Source of the DNA: Paenibacillus whitsoniae
GTDB lineage: Bacteria > Bacillota > Bacilli > Paenibacillales > NBRC-103111
NCBI RefSeq assembly: GCF_003955665.1
Contig: NZ_RXHU01000011.1
Location: 170,050-234,049, forward strand
Length of the DNA stretch: 64,000 nt
Reading direction: 5' to 3'
Below, in pieces: positions 33,759 through 42,872 of this stretch; position 1 is the first letter of the stretch; every line of letters begins with the position of its first letter. The translations under genes were made by a program, and so were the position numbers. A model generated the notes under the pieces. The model worked only from the letters and a program-made list of their open reading frames with translations, ran no database searches and had not been told where the DNA came from.

Positions 33759-36700
33759 TTAATTCAATTGAAACAACCGATCAATGATAACTGCCGCTTG
33801 CGCGCGGTTCGCTGCGTCCTGCGGCGCAAACTTGCCGCCGTCCACACCGTTCACGATGCCATTTGCTTTCATCTGTTCAACCGCCTTCACGGCATATGGC
33901 GAAATATTCGCCTGATCCGCGAACGCGCCGCCTGTGGATGTGCCGGCCAGCTTCATGCCAAGCAGCTCGGATGCGCGATAGATCAGCACGGACATATCCT
34001 CACGTGTGATCTCATCGTTCACGCCAAAGCTGCCATCCGCTTTGCCTTGCACGATGCCCAGCTTCTGCGCTGCCGCGATGGAGCTGGTGTACCAAGCATC
34101 GGCCTGCACGTCCGTCAGGCTGCTTGTCGCCGCCGGATCAGCGAGATCAAATGCTTGCATCAGCATTTTAACAAATTCGGCACGCGTCACATGCGTATTC
34201 GGGTTGAACGCTTGATCGCTTACACCGTCCACAATACCTCGGGAAGCCAGCTTCACGATGCTGTCTTTCGCCCATGCTGCGCCGGACAAGTCGTTAAAGC
34301 TTACGGACACATAAGCAGCTGCGTACATACTGAAATGTGCCGGTTTAAATTCAACTTTGCCTGTCGCGCTGTTCCATTTGCCGTTTTTCACGACTTGCGT
34401 TTGACCACTGCCATCGATGTAATACACGACAATGCCGTTCGGATCTTCACCCGGCTGCAGCTCGTACGGGAAGCCGACGGTGACTTTGCCATCCAGGTTC
34501 GCCGCTTTTTCGCCGTCAACCTTCAAGTTCAGCTCATACACCGGATGATTGCCAACAAGCGATGCTGCTTCCGCGGGTAAGGAAGCCGGTTCGACTTTAG
34601 CCACCTGGAGCTGCAGATTGGATGCGCCGGATTTCAGATAGTCGGTGTCAAGAGCAAGCTCCGCTAACCCGACGTTCATCACCAGTTGCTTCACTGAATC
34701 TGTTTTCAGCAGAACTTGTACCGGGACGTCCACCTGAACTTCTTTCGTACCTGCCGCCGGCGTTACTTGCAGACGAACGTTGCCCGCTTGGCTGCCCGCA
34801 GCTTTCAGAAGATCATCCTTCTGAATCGTCACGGCCGCTTTACCGCTTGCATCCGGCTGTGCCGTCAGCGAAAGCTCGCCCTCTTTTACCGTAGGGGACG
34901 GTGTAGTGATGCCGCCTGTTTGCGCAGAGCCCGATTGCCCGCTGCCTGAACTGCTGTCTCCCGATGGTGTGTCACCGCTGCCGTTTCCGTCGGAGCCGTT
35001 ATCTCCTCCTTGATCGCCGCCGGAACCACTATCCCCGCCACAATCGCATCCCGTATCCGGCGCTTCCGGCGCAGGCACTGTATACATATTTGAAGCAGGC
35101 GGCGTTTGCATGCCGTTACCCAAATAGTAGCTCAGATGCGGCGGCTGGTTGTAGCCGGTATTTTGCCAAGCAATGCCTAGACGATACACCGGATCGTGCA
35201 TCAATGTGACGAAGCGATAATCCGTTACAGCCGTCGAGGAATAGATGCGAAGTGCTGAGCTGTCTTCCGTTCTAGCCACAACTTCCTCACGCCAGTCGCC
35301 GAGAATATCGGCCTGCAGCGATGGGTTACCTTTGGTGCCGTTATTCGAGTAAGTTCCGTTGAACTTAACCAAATTTACCAGACTGCTGTTCGCATAATCC
35401 CATTTGTCAATTTTCGGTACGCCGTTGGTTCCATCCCAATTATGATCCAGCAGCTCGCGGCTCAAGTCGCCGTCCCACCAGATCGCAAAGTTGGAAGTTG
35501 GAATTTTGTTGGAAATTTTTGTTCCATCGCTCGTAAACATGAAGCCTTCTGAATTGTTTTCGGTTGCCGCTGATTTGGTCGCATCAATTGCCCAAACTTC
35601 CTCACCCGGATAGCGCGGGTCTAAGTCTGCCGAAAGACCGCGGCCCGTATCCGCCCCGACTTGCGGCTGACCGAACAGCACTTTGCCTGTACGGGCATCA
35701 ATCATCGTACCCGAGGTTGGCGCGCTTGTTTCTTCTTGCACCGTCCACAGTTCCATGCCTAGACGATTTGGATTCAAATCGCTGAGATGCATCGCATCGC
35801 CATGACCAAGCTTCGTATCCCAGAGCAGTTGGCCATTATCGTCAATCGCGGTATTGCCTGTCACAATTTCATCTTTGCCATCGGCATCAACGTCTGCCAC
35901 GCTCAACTGATGGTTCCCCTGTCCATAGCCAGGGTTCGGTCTGTCGAACGCCCACAGCTTGGTAAGCTGGCCATCTCTCCAGTTGTAAGCCACAATTGCC
36001 ATTCTTGTGTAATAGCCGCGCTGCAGCACCAGACTTGGCCTTTGGCCGTCCAGATATGCGATCGCCGCGCCGAAACGGTCTACACGGTTGCCATACGTAT
36101 CTCCCCAGCCGCCGACATCGCCTCTTGGCGGGTCGTAAGCTTCACGCACCAGCTCTCTGCCTGTCAATCCATCGAAGATCGAGAAATACTCCGGCCCTTC
36201 CAAAACATACCCCGTACCGTTCCGGTGATCCGCAGTTCCGTCGCCGATAATCGCGCCTGTTCCGTCAACCGTACCGTCGGCTGTACGCAGCGCGACTTCC
36301 GCTTTGCCGTCCCCGTCCAGATCGTACACCATCAGATCCAAATAGTGCGCACCGGCGCGGATGTTCACGCCCATATCGATCCGCCACAATCGCGTGCCAT
36401 CTAGCTTATAGGCATCGACATACGTATTGCCGGTGATGCCCGACTGCGAATTGTCCTTGGAATTGCTAGGGTCCCACTTCAAAACAATTTCATACTGGCC
36501 GTCGCCATCCAGGTCGCCGACCGATGCATCATTCGCGCGATACGTGTACGATTCGCCCGCTGTGGTCACACCGTCGGCCGGTTTTTGCAGCGGTACCGTC
36601 AAATAATTGCTAGCCCAAGGCATTGCCGTCTCGGACTTTTTCTGCTCCACGCCGCCCATGACGGCACGCACGTAGTAGGAAGAATCTGCTGTCCCTGTGG

Positions 36701-38177
36701 CATCTACATAATTGGTGCTGCCGGCAATCGGCGTAGTGTTCAGCTTCACACCGTCGCGATATAGATTAAATGTTGTATCGGCAGGATCCGTTCCCAGCAA
36801 GCGCCAGCTCACAAAAACGTTCCCGCTGTCCTGAATCGCAACCAGACCGCGATCCAGCTTCTCCATCTGTCTGGCCGGGAACTGGGTCGGCGTCGCGCTC
36901 ACGTCCACCGCGGCAGACTCGGACTCGCCTTCACCGTCATATTCATAGACGGCTGTAACTTTGTAATTGTAGGCCGTTCCATTCACAAGGCCGTTCAGCG
37001 TTGCCATGGACGTGCCTTTCGGCAGCGTCGCCGCAAGCGTCAAGGATTGATCGCTGCCCACCGCATAAATCCGCGCTGCTTGATACGCAGGATCGATAGG
37101 CGGCTTCCAGCCGATTTGCACCTTGCCGTCATGTCCTTCCGCAACAACATCCGTCACTTTCGGAGACTTTTCCAGCTTATTGACCGTTAAGTTATACGTC
37201 CTTGCGACGTCGGTATAGGTAAGCGAGGTAACGGAAATAGGTACCGCCGTGGACAATCCGGTAAGCGGCACTGTCGCCGAAGACCCGCTGCTTACGCTTT
37301 CCGTTCCTACTTTGAGCGATACTTGCCCCGTGTTGCTCGCCGTCGGCGCCACTGTAACGATGGCTGATGAGTAAGGCACATCAATTTTGTAATTTTGTAC
37401 GGCGGGATCGAAGGAGAGGGAAGGCATATAATCCCCCGAATTTACAGCCAGACTGCTTAACGTCAAATCCAGCGAAGTCAGCTTGACGTTTGTAACGTTG
37501 ATTTTCTGCACATCTAATAATTTATTATTCCAGAATGAGAAACTGCTGACCCGTTGAAGATTGGCCGTGTAAAAACTTTGATCGGTCACAACTTCCGTTC
37601 CCGTATTCAAATCTTTAATCGTCAACGAATACTTCTGCTTAGGCACATTCACAATCATCGAAAACCGATACCAATGAGAAGCATCATAATTCACCAGCGT
37701 TGTGCCGGTGTTCTTAGCCGTCATCTTCTTAATGGTGCCGTTCTGAATCTGGAATTGTGAAGCTACTGCGTTGGTTGCATTGATTTTTCCGTCCATCAAA
37801 AAGAAGCTCACGTTTGTTGTTGCAGGCATGTTTACATCAAACTGCATCAGCATCCCTCCGGTTTCCGGAGTAAAGCGCTGCCCGAAATAAGAAGACACCG
37901 GTGGATCTGCCGAGGGAAAACTGACCGCGCCATAAGTAATGCCCGTCACGGAATCCTGCGAAACATTAACTGTCGGCACCCCTCCCTCCGACGCCCATTT
38001 GTTACCGCTTCCAAGCGTGAGCGCGCCAAGCGAGTACGTACTGAAATCATCACTGACTATAGCCGTGTCCGCCGCGAATGCAGGAACCGCTTTCATAGGA
38101 AGCCACGGTACAACGATGGCCGCCGCAAGCAGCAGTTTGACTGATGCCGTCCCGGCCATTTTCCGCCAAAAGCTCAT
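33759..38177 (-). CDS. SLH-anchored rhamnogalacturonan lyase (PL11), multidomain
   Basis: A 1472-residue surface enzyme. Order: signal peptide (to about AFA-ADT); a concanavalin/LamG-like domain (about 37-245); a cadherin-like beta-sandwich (about 250-335); a fibronectin type III-like domain (about 340-435); the PL11 catalytic domain (about 440-1045) with Asp-rich calcium loops such as ASVGDLDGDGQYEIVLKWD, VYDLDGDGKAEVALRTADG and VADVDADGKDEIVTGN; a Gly/Ser/Asp linker; a beta-rich spacer; and three SLH modules at the C-terminus (FNDLSGAAWAKDSIVKLASR onward). PL11 enzymes cleave the rhamnogalacturonan I backbone of pectin by beta-elimination; the SLH modules would hold it on the wall. No other pectin gene is adjacent. 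It has its own terminator. Confidence 0.9.
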   Translation of the reverse strand: MSFWRKMAGTASVKLLLAAAIVVPWLPMKAVPAFAADTAIVSDDFSTYSLGALTLGSGNKWASEGGVPTVNVSQDSVTGITYGAVSFPSADPPVSSYFGQRFTPETGGMLMQFDVNMPATTNVSFFLMDGKINATNAVASQFQIQNGTIKKMTAKNTGTTLVNYDASHWYRFSMIVNVPKQKYSLTIKDLNTGTEVVTDQSFYTANLQRVSSFSFWNNKLLDVQKINVTNVKLTSLDLTLSSLAVNSGDYMPSLSFDPAVQNYKIDVPYSSAIVTVAPTASNTGQVSLKVGTESVSSGSSATVPLTGLSTAVPISVTSLTYTDVARTYNLTVNKLEKSPKVTDVVAEGHDGKVQIGWKPPIDPAYQAARIYAVGSDQSLTLAATLPKGTSMATLNGLVNGTAYNYKVTAVYEYDGEGESESAAVDVSATPTQFPARQMEKLDRGLVAIQDSGNVFVSWRLLGTDPADTTFNLYRDGVKLNTTPIAGSTNYVDATGTADSSYYVRAVMGGVEQKKSETAMPWASNYLTVPLQKPADGVTTAGESYTYRANDASVGDLDGDGQYEIVLKWDPSNSKDNSQSGITGNTYVDAYKLDGTRLWRIDMGVNIRAGAHYLDLMVYDLDGDGKAEVALRTADGTVDGTGAIIGDGTADHRNGTGYVLEGPEYFSIFDGLTGRELVREAYDPPRGDVGGWGDTYGNRVDRFGAAIAYLDGQRPSLVLQRGYYTRMAIVAYNWRDGQLTKLWAFDRPNPGYGQGNHQLSVADVDADGKDEIVTGNTAIDDNGQLLWDTKLGHGDAMHLSDLNPNRLGMELWTVQEETSAPTSGTMIDARTGKVLFGQPQVGADTGRGLSADLDPRYPGEEVWAIDATKSAATENNSEGFMFTSDGTKISNKIPTSNFAIWWDGDLSRELLDHNWDGTNGVPKIDKWDYANSSLVNLVKFNGTYSNNGTKGNPSLQADILGDWREEVVARTEDSSALRIYSSTAVTDYRFVTLMHDPVYRLGIAWQNTGYNQPPHLSYYLGNGMQTPPASNMYTVPAPEAPDTGCDCGGDSGSGGDQGGDNGSDGNGSGDTPSGDSSSGSGQSGSAQTGGITTPSPTVKEGELSLTAQPDASGKAAVTIQKDDLLKAAGSQAGNVRLQVTPAAGTKEVQVDVPVQVLLKTDSVKQLVMNVGLAELALDTDYLKSGASNLQLQVAKVEPASLPAEAASLVGNHPVYELNLKVDGEKAANLDGKVTVGFPYELQPGEDPNGIVVYYIDGSGQTQVVKNGKWNSATGKVEFKPAHFSMYAAAYVSVSFNDLSGAAWAKDSIVKLASRGIVDGVSDQAFNPNTHVTRAEFVKMLMQAFDLADPAATSSLTDVQADAWYTSSIAAAQKLGIVQGKADGSFGVNDEITREDMSVLIYRASELLGMKLAGTSTGGAFADQANISPYAVKAVEQMKANGIVNGVDGGKFAPQDAANRAQAAVIIDRLFQLN

Positions 38178-38469
38178 ATTTACTCAACCTCTCTCTCATG
38201 TAAAATTCTCCCTCATTATTCACCCAACGCTATCTCCGCAACAATGCAATAAACCGAGGCAAATCTCTAAAAAACAGTGTTAACTACGTTTGCACAACGC
38301 CGAACTGGACTTGCATTTTGTTGCAGAGCTTGGACTATATTGAAGTCCCCGTCTGGCCGCGGCAGTAAGGGCTTAGCAAACGCAAAAAAGACCAAGTCCG
38401 CCCCAAGAGCGAACTCAGCCTTTATTCCAATACCTTAGTTTGCGCTAAGGCAATCACTGTCACCGTCAA

Positions 38470-38850
38470 CTATCCGCCAATCCGAATTTTGCGATATGTA
38501 TCGATAAACGAAAGCACATCCACGCGTTTTCCTCTGCTTTTCGCCACACGAGCCATTTTCACAAGCGTTGTCCAGAATTCATCCAAAACCGGGGAATCCC
38601 AATCGTTCTCTTTTGGCTCTCTCGCGCAAATATGCTTGTAGTCGTTGCCGTCATCCGCAATCAAAAACTGAAACTGATTTTTTTTCCATTGTTCGCCGGA
38701 TACGTAGCTGATGCCCATTTCCCGCATTTTTTTGCGGACCGATGTCACTGGCCGAGACAATTCTCGCGCGATGACTACCGGCGGGCATTCTGTGGCTAGA
38801 CGAAGCAATTTGTCTAATTCTTGTGTCGACCAAGGTTTTTTTGTCATCAT
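38470..38850 (-). CDS. Small protein with a Myb/SANT-like N-terminal helix bundle
   Basis: A 126-residue protein of unknown function. Residues 3-45 (KPWSTQELDKLLRLATECPP and ELSRPVTSVRKKMREMG) look like a short Myb/SANT or GcrA-like DNA-binding bundle in which a W starts helix 1 and helix 3 is basic. The rest, including FWTTLVKMARVAKSRGKRVD, is not recognised. The ATG at 38850 has AAAGGGAG seven bases upstream; the frame is open to 38880. It stands alone between the PL11 lyase and the divergent hydrolase gene. DNA binding is inferred from the bundle alone. Confidence 0.65.
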   Translation of the reverse strand: MMTKKPWSTQELDKLLRLATECPPVVIARELSRPVTSVRKKMREMGISYVSGEQWKKNQFQFLIADDGNDYKHICAREPKENDWDSPVLDEFWTTLVKMARVAKSRGKRVDVLSFIDTYRKIRIGG

Positions 38851-39024
38851 CGACCAACTCCCTTTCTCGCTCATCGTCAAAAATTTTCCTGCTCAGTTTC
38901 TTCTCTCGAAGCAAACATTGTATAATCAAAGAATAGCAATCAAATGTTAAGTAAGTATAAGGTTCTCATATAGAAAGTATGAGCAGAATAATTTGTCACA
39001 ATTTTGCCGAGGAGTTGTTGGATA

Positions 39025-39822
39025 ATGAAGATCAATGTCGAAGGCGCGGAGTTGTTTATTGAGGAAAAAGGACAAGGAGACGCGGTTATTCTACTGCACG
39101 GTTTCCCGCTGGATCACGGCATGTGGGAGGCGCAGGCGAACGCGCTGTCCGCTTCGTTCCGCGTCGTGACGCCGGATTTACGCGGCATGGGGCAGTCCGC
39201 AGTACCCGAGCAAGCGATCGCAATTGAGCGCTACGCCGACGACGTGCTGGCCATCATGGACAGCCTCGGTATCGAAAAAGCCGCCCTCGGCGGCTTCTCC
39301 ATGGGCGGTTACGTCGCCTTTGCGCTCATGCGCAAGGCACCCGCCCGCTTCACGGGGCTGATTCTGGCGAATACCCGGCCGGAGGCGGACAGCCCCGAAG
39401 CCCGCAAGAACCGCATGAACATGGCGGCTTCGCTGTACGAGAAAGGCCCCGCGGCCGCACGTGACGCGATGCTGCCGAAGCTGCTGACGCCGGCGACGCT
39501 GGAAACCCAGCCGGCGCTGGTGGACCGCCTGCGCGCGACAATGGACGCGATGCCGGCGGAAGGGCTCGTGCACGCCGCGCTGGCGATGGCGTTCCGCCCG
39601 GACTCCGCCGCGTTGCTCGGCGGGATCCGCGTGCCGACGCTCGTCATCGCCGGCGAGCACGACGCCATCGCGCCGCCCGACGTCATGCGCAAGATGGCGG
39701 ACGCCATCCCCGGCGCGCGTTTCGAGGTCGTCGCCGGCGCCTCGCACCTCGCGCCGATGGAGGCGCCGGAGGCGTTCAGCGCCCTGCTGCTTGATTTTCT
39801 ACGTAACGTTGCTGCAAGCTAA
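39025..39822 (+). CDS. Alpha/beta-fold hydrolase
   Basis: A 265-residue cytoplasmic hydrolase. It has the oxyanion segment LLHGFPLDHGMW, the nucleophile elbow GGFSMGGYVAF (Ser), the acid in VIAGEHDAIAPPD and the catalytic His in GASHLAPMEAPEAF. The ATG at 39025 follows GAGGAG; the in-frame extension to 39004 is upstream of that site. Family members include esterases, lactonases and haloperoxidases, so the substrate is open. The gene is markedly GC-rich in its second half and is followed by the MITE-like element 15 bases after its stop. Confidence 0.85.
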   Translation: MKINVEGAELFIEEKGQGDAVILLHGFPLDHGMWEAQANALSASFRVVTPDLRGMGQSAVPEQAIAIERYADDVLAIMDSLGIEKAALGGFSMGGYVAFALMRKAPARFTGLILANTRPEADSPEARKNRMNMAASLYEKGPAAARDAMLPKLLTPATLETQPALVDRLRATMDAMPAEGLVHAALAMAFRPDSAALLGGIRVPTLVIAGEHDAIAPPDVMRKMADAIPGARFEVVAGASHLAPMEAPEAFSALLLDFLRNVAAS

Positions 39823-39837
39823 CAACGTCTGACAAAT

Positions 39838-40006
39838 AGAAGGGGCTGTCCCAAAAGGCAATTTGTGATTTTTTTAGCCCCACTTTGAGCCAAATATCGT
39901 CAAGTAAAAGAACCTCATCCTCCACTTTGAAGTGGAATTTGAGGTTCTTTTGCTTGTAAAATGGGACGTTCCTTGTCATGCGAACACTTTTGGGACAGCC
40001 CCTTCT
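39838..40006. mobile_element. MITE-like element with 20-bp perfect terminal inverted repeats
   Basis: The 169-bp segment starts AGAAGGGGCTGTCCCAAAAG (39838-39857) and ends with its exact reverse complement (39987-40006). Nested inside are arms CAAGTAAAAGAACCTCA (39901-39917) and TGAGGTTCTTTTGCTTG (39940-39956), and in the centre CCACTTTGAAGTGG. It encodes no transposase. I see no clear target-site duplication, so it may equally be a remnant insertion-sequence end or a large hairpin terminator for the hydrolase gene. Confidence 0.6.
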
Positions 40007-40027
40007 CCATCATTTCCCCCTTACCCA

Positions 40028-40226
40028 CACCCTGCAGAACCTACAGTAAATCCTCTCCAAAAAGGCTTAATCAGATGAAAACCTGCATTTCCTACATCAA
40101 AATAAAGCTCCACCCTCGATGTAAGCCCTTTCATCGCTTGAATAGCCAAATTTAGCTGCACATTATGCAGGTCTTTGTGGAAAAATAGCCTCTATGGCCA
40201 TATGACATGTACTTTTTGCAGGATCG
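40028..40226. repeat. Intergenic four-unit array, family B, copy 3
   Basis: Units at about 40030, 40081, 40156 and 40206 (for example ACCTGCATTTCCTACAT and GCTGCACATTATGCAGGT) are spaced 51, 75 and 50 bp in the two-direct, two-inverted layout. The array begins 22 bases after the MITE-like element. Nothing recognisable lies between it and the ROK gene stop at 40452. Confidence 0.6.
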
Positions 40227-40451
40227 AACCGCGTAAGTGGAGTACGACGTGCTCGGAAGGCGGTGCTGGCGGGGAGAAGCAGGCTCATCTTATCGCATAC
40301 AAACGCCGAAAGGCTCGCCGGATCCGCTCCGTGGGGATTGCTCGCCAGCGTCAACGCGATAGCGCCCGCTTCTGTCCGAAGCGCGGCACTATCTACACAC
40401 CCCATCCGCACAAAAAAGCGCTCACCACCAAATGAACGCTCCAACCACTAC

Positions 40452-41666
40452 TCACACTTTAAAAAGCCGGTTCATCACGAGCACCGCCGCGCCGATCGCC
40501 AGCGCCTCTTCGCCGAGCCCGCCTCGGCTGAATACCACTTGGTACGCGGGGTAGTAGTACGCTTTTCGAATCGCGACCGCGGTCGCCGTTTGGAAGAACA
40601 GCTCTCCGCCGGCCAGAAGCGGCCCCCCGAGAATGACCTTCTCCGGATGCAAAATATTGAGCAAATTCGCCAGCCCGATCCCGAAGTACGTTGCCGCTTC
40701 CGTCACGATCTCCACGACAAGCCCATCGTTTTTTTGGAGTGCCTCCATCATATGTACATAGGTCAGCTGCTCCGGATCGGCTACCAACTGCGTCAGCAAG
40801 GTTGTCCGGCCCATCTTGATCGCCGATTTGGCCCTCTTTTCGATCGCATGCAGCGATACGTACGACTCCAGCGCGCCATAATTGCCTGACTTGTCCCGAG
40901 GCGCGACGCCGTCGGTCTGGATGATCATCTGACCGACCGAGCTCTCCATATCCACGGCACCGTAAATGACCTTCCCCTCGGAAACCATCGAGGAACGGAG
41001 GCCTACACCTGCATGGATGTACAGCAGATGCTTGAAGCTCTGCGAGCGCTGGTGCCACGACTCCGCCAGAATCGCCGTATTCGCCCCGTTGTCGAGCATC
41101 GACGGAATCCCAAGCTCCTCACTCAGCATCTTGCAGATCGGCACCTGCTGCCAGCCTTTAGACGGAAAATACGACGGCTCCAGAATTACGCCGGAATGAC
41201 GGTCGACCGGACCGACCGACCCGATGCCGATACCGAGCACGTCGGAAATCGCTATCCCATGATGCGCCAGCATCGCCTGCGCTTCCTTCACAATCAGGCC
41301 GACGAGCACATCAGGCGTCATTTCCGCCGTCATCGCCCAGCTTCTGGCCTCCAGCTTGGTCATCCCGAGATCGACCAATACGAGCTTGGATAGTGTTCGC
41401 GAAATCTCCAGACCAAAGACATAGGCATAAGCCGGATTGGTCTCATACAGAATCGGTCTGCGCCCACCTGTCGAAACGCCAAAGCCCGATTCGAGAATCA
41501 GGCCCTGCGCCGTCAGTTCCTCCAGATGCCGGGTTAACGTCGAGACCGTCATGCCGCTTTGCTCCAGCAGCTCTATTTTGGAAACGGTCGTTTGTCTGCA
41601 GATCAGCTCATAAATTTCTTTCGCTTTGCGGTTGGAAATACGTTCAGATATGACGTCTACGTTCAA
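40452..41666 (-). CDS. ROK family regulator lacking the zinc motif
   Basis: A 404-residue regulator with an N-terminal winged helix (TVSKIELLEQSGMTVSTLTR) and a ROK domain (GIGIGSVGPVDRHSG, HLLYIHAGVGLRSSM). Where ROK proteins usually have CGCG-x-x-GC, this one reads APRDKSGNYGALESYVS, so the structural zinc site is lost. The start is a TTG at 41666, nine bases after TGGAGG; the frame is open to 41762 but that would overlap the methyltransferase gene. Its target may be the importer operon to its right or an unlinked sugar operon. No operator was identified. Confidence 0.85.
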   Translation of the reverse strand: MNVDVISERISNRKAKEIYELICRQTTVSKIELLEQSGMTVSTLTRHLEELTAQGLILESGFGVSTGGRRPILYETNPAYAYVFGLEISRTLSKLVLVDLGMTKLEARSWAMTAEMTPDVLVGLIVKEAQAMLAHHGIAISDVLGIGIGSVGPVDRHSGVILEPSYFPSKGWQQVPICKMLSEELGIPSMLDNGANTAILAESWHQRSQSFKHLLYIHAGVGLRSSMVSEGKVIYGAVDMESSVGQMIIQTDGVAPRDKSGNYGALESYVSLHAIEKRAKSAIKMGRTTLLTQLVADPEQLTYVHMMEALQKNDGLVVEIVTEAATYFGIGLANLLNILHPEKVILGGPLLAGGELFFQTATAVAIRKAYYYPAYQVVFSRGGLGEEALAIGAAVLVMNRLFKV

Positions 41667-41745
41667 AAGAAGCAGCCTCCATTGAAAATCTTTCTCACAT
41701 GTTCGCCATTCACGAACGAATTTCCTGCTTAGCCGGCGTAAACCG

Positions 41746-42471
41746 TTACCCTTTCGTGCCAATCATGAGCGTATAGCCCAGATAGGCATGGTATTTGTTC
41801 ACCAGCTCGTCATAGCGGGCCGTAATTTGCCAAATACGCGGATCCAAGAACGATTGCTTGTCGGATAAATGGACAGGGTCCGGATGCTGCACCTGGTCTT
41901 CAAACATGGCGAGCGGGAACGCATGAACCCCGGAAGATTCGACCGGATCGAAGCGCTTGCCCTCGAACAGCGCCTGCCACTCCTCCTGGCTGTATATTTT
42001 ATTCACGCCATAGAAGCTGCACAGTGCGCGGTGAATGGCAGGGCTCAACTCCTTTATGCGAATGACTTCGCGATCGTAGAGCTTGCCGCCCGGACGAAGC
42101 ACCCGATAGTACTCCGAGACCGCTTTCTCCGCATCGGCGAAATTCGTCACCGACTCCACCAGCACAACATCAAAAGTACTGTCCTCAAAAGGCAAACAGC
42201 ATACATCGCCGACGATAAAATTCACGGATACGCCTTGTTTCTCTGCCCGAACCTTCGCTTTCGCAATCATTTCCGGCCGGATGTCCACGGCGGTCACTTC
42301 AATGCCCTGCTCTGCCAAATAGCAAGCGGTTCTACCTGTGCCGCATCCGACCTCCAGCACCCGCTTCCCCTGCTCGATCGGATACCGCTTGAGCTGTTCG
42401 ACCGTCTCTCCGAAGCCGCCGGGATGGGCGTTGCCGATGCCGAGCTTAGCGAGCATATCCAAATATTCCAT
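41746..42471 (-). CDS. SAM-dependent methyltransferase (class I)
   Basis: A 241-residue methyltransferase. Motif I is VLEVGCGTGRTACYLAEQG, motif II VTAVDIRPEMI, motif III GDVCCLPFEDSTFDVVLVES and motif IV RVLRPGGKLYDREV. The ATG at 42471 has GGAGG nine bases upstream. The C-terminal lid (KYHAYLGYTLMIGTKG) is UbiE/small-molecule-like, but the acceptor cannot be predicted. It ends 80 bp upstream of the ROK regulator start and may share its transcript. Confidence 0.88.
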   Translation of the reverse strand: MEYLDMLAKLGIGNAHPGGFGETVEQLKRYPIEQGKRVLEVGCGTGRTACYLAEQGIEVTAVDIRPEMIAKAKVRAEKQGVSVNFIVGDVCCLPFEDSTFDVVLVESVTNFADAEKAVSEYYRVLRPGGKLYDREVIRIKELSPAIHRALCSFYGVNKIYSQEEWQALFEGKRFDPVESSGVHAFPLAMFEDQVQHPDPVHLSDKQSFLDPRIWQITARYDELVNKYHAYLGYTLMIGTKG

Positions 42472-42707
42472 CACCCTACACCTCCATGGTGGCATAACGT
42501 TTCTTTAACTACCATATGGATGGCGTCTGCCACTTGTTCGGCGAGTTCCCCGTTTTCAAGCAAAAAGGGCGCTTGCCTACGTGAGGAAATCTTCTTCCCC
42601 GCATATAGTCAAAACACCCAAACATTCAGGGAACCATCTCCATAGGATAGTATTGTCTCTCATCCGATTCAGACAGAGAGCATTCCTTGCGATGGGGGGT
42701 GACGTGA

Positions 42708-42824
42708 ATGGGTGTTGCTGTAGGTACGACTGGTGCTGGTTATGGAGGCGGATATACATCCGCTGCTGCAGTTCTTGTATTGTTCATCTTGCTTGTTATC
42801 GTAACGATGACTTACGCTTGGTAA
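42708..42824 (+). CDS. YjcZ-family small sporulation protein
   Basis: A 38-residue peptide with a Gly/Thr-rich head (MGVAVGTTGAGYGGGYTS) and one hydrophobic helix (AAAVLVLFILLVIVTMTYAW). It is a paralogue of the peptide at 24750. The ATG follows GGGGGGTGACGTGA. A hairpin lies directly after the stop. Confidence 0.83.
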   Translation: MGVAVGTTGAGYGGGYTSAAAVLVLFILLVIVTMTYAW

Positions 42825-42828
42825 TCGT

Positions 42829-42862
42829 AAAGGAGCCTGGGTTCTGAGGAACCCGGCTCCTT
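42829..42862 (+). terminator. Terminator after the YjcZ-like gene
   Basis: AAGGAGCC-T-GGGTTC pairs with GAACCC-GGCTCCTT over a TGAG loop. The stem is strong but the T run is short, so it may stop transcription from either side. Confidence 0.65.
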
Positions 42863-42872
42863 CTACATAGGG

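Noticed and set aside
39776..39979. Minus-strand frame within the MITE-like element as a transposase remnant
   Set aside because: It is under 70 codons, has no recognisable transposase motif and runs into the hydrolase gene.
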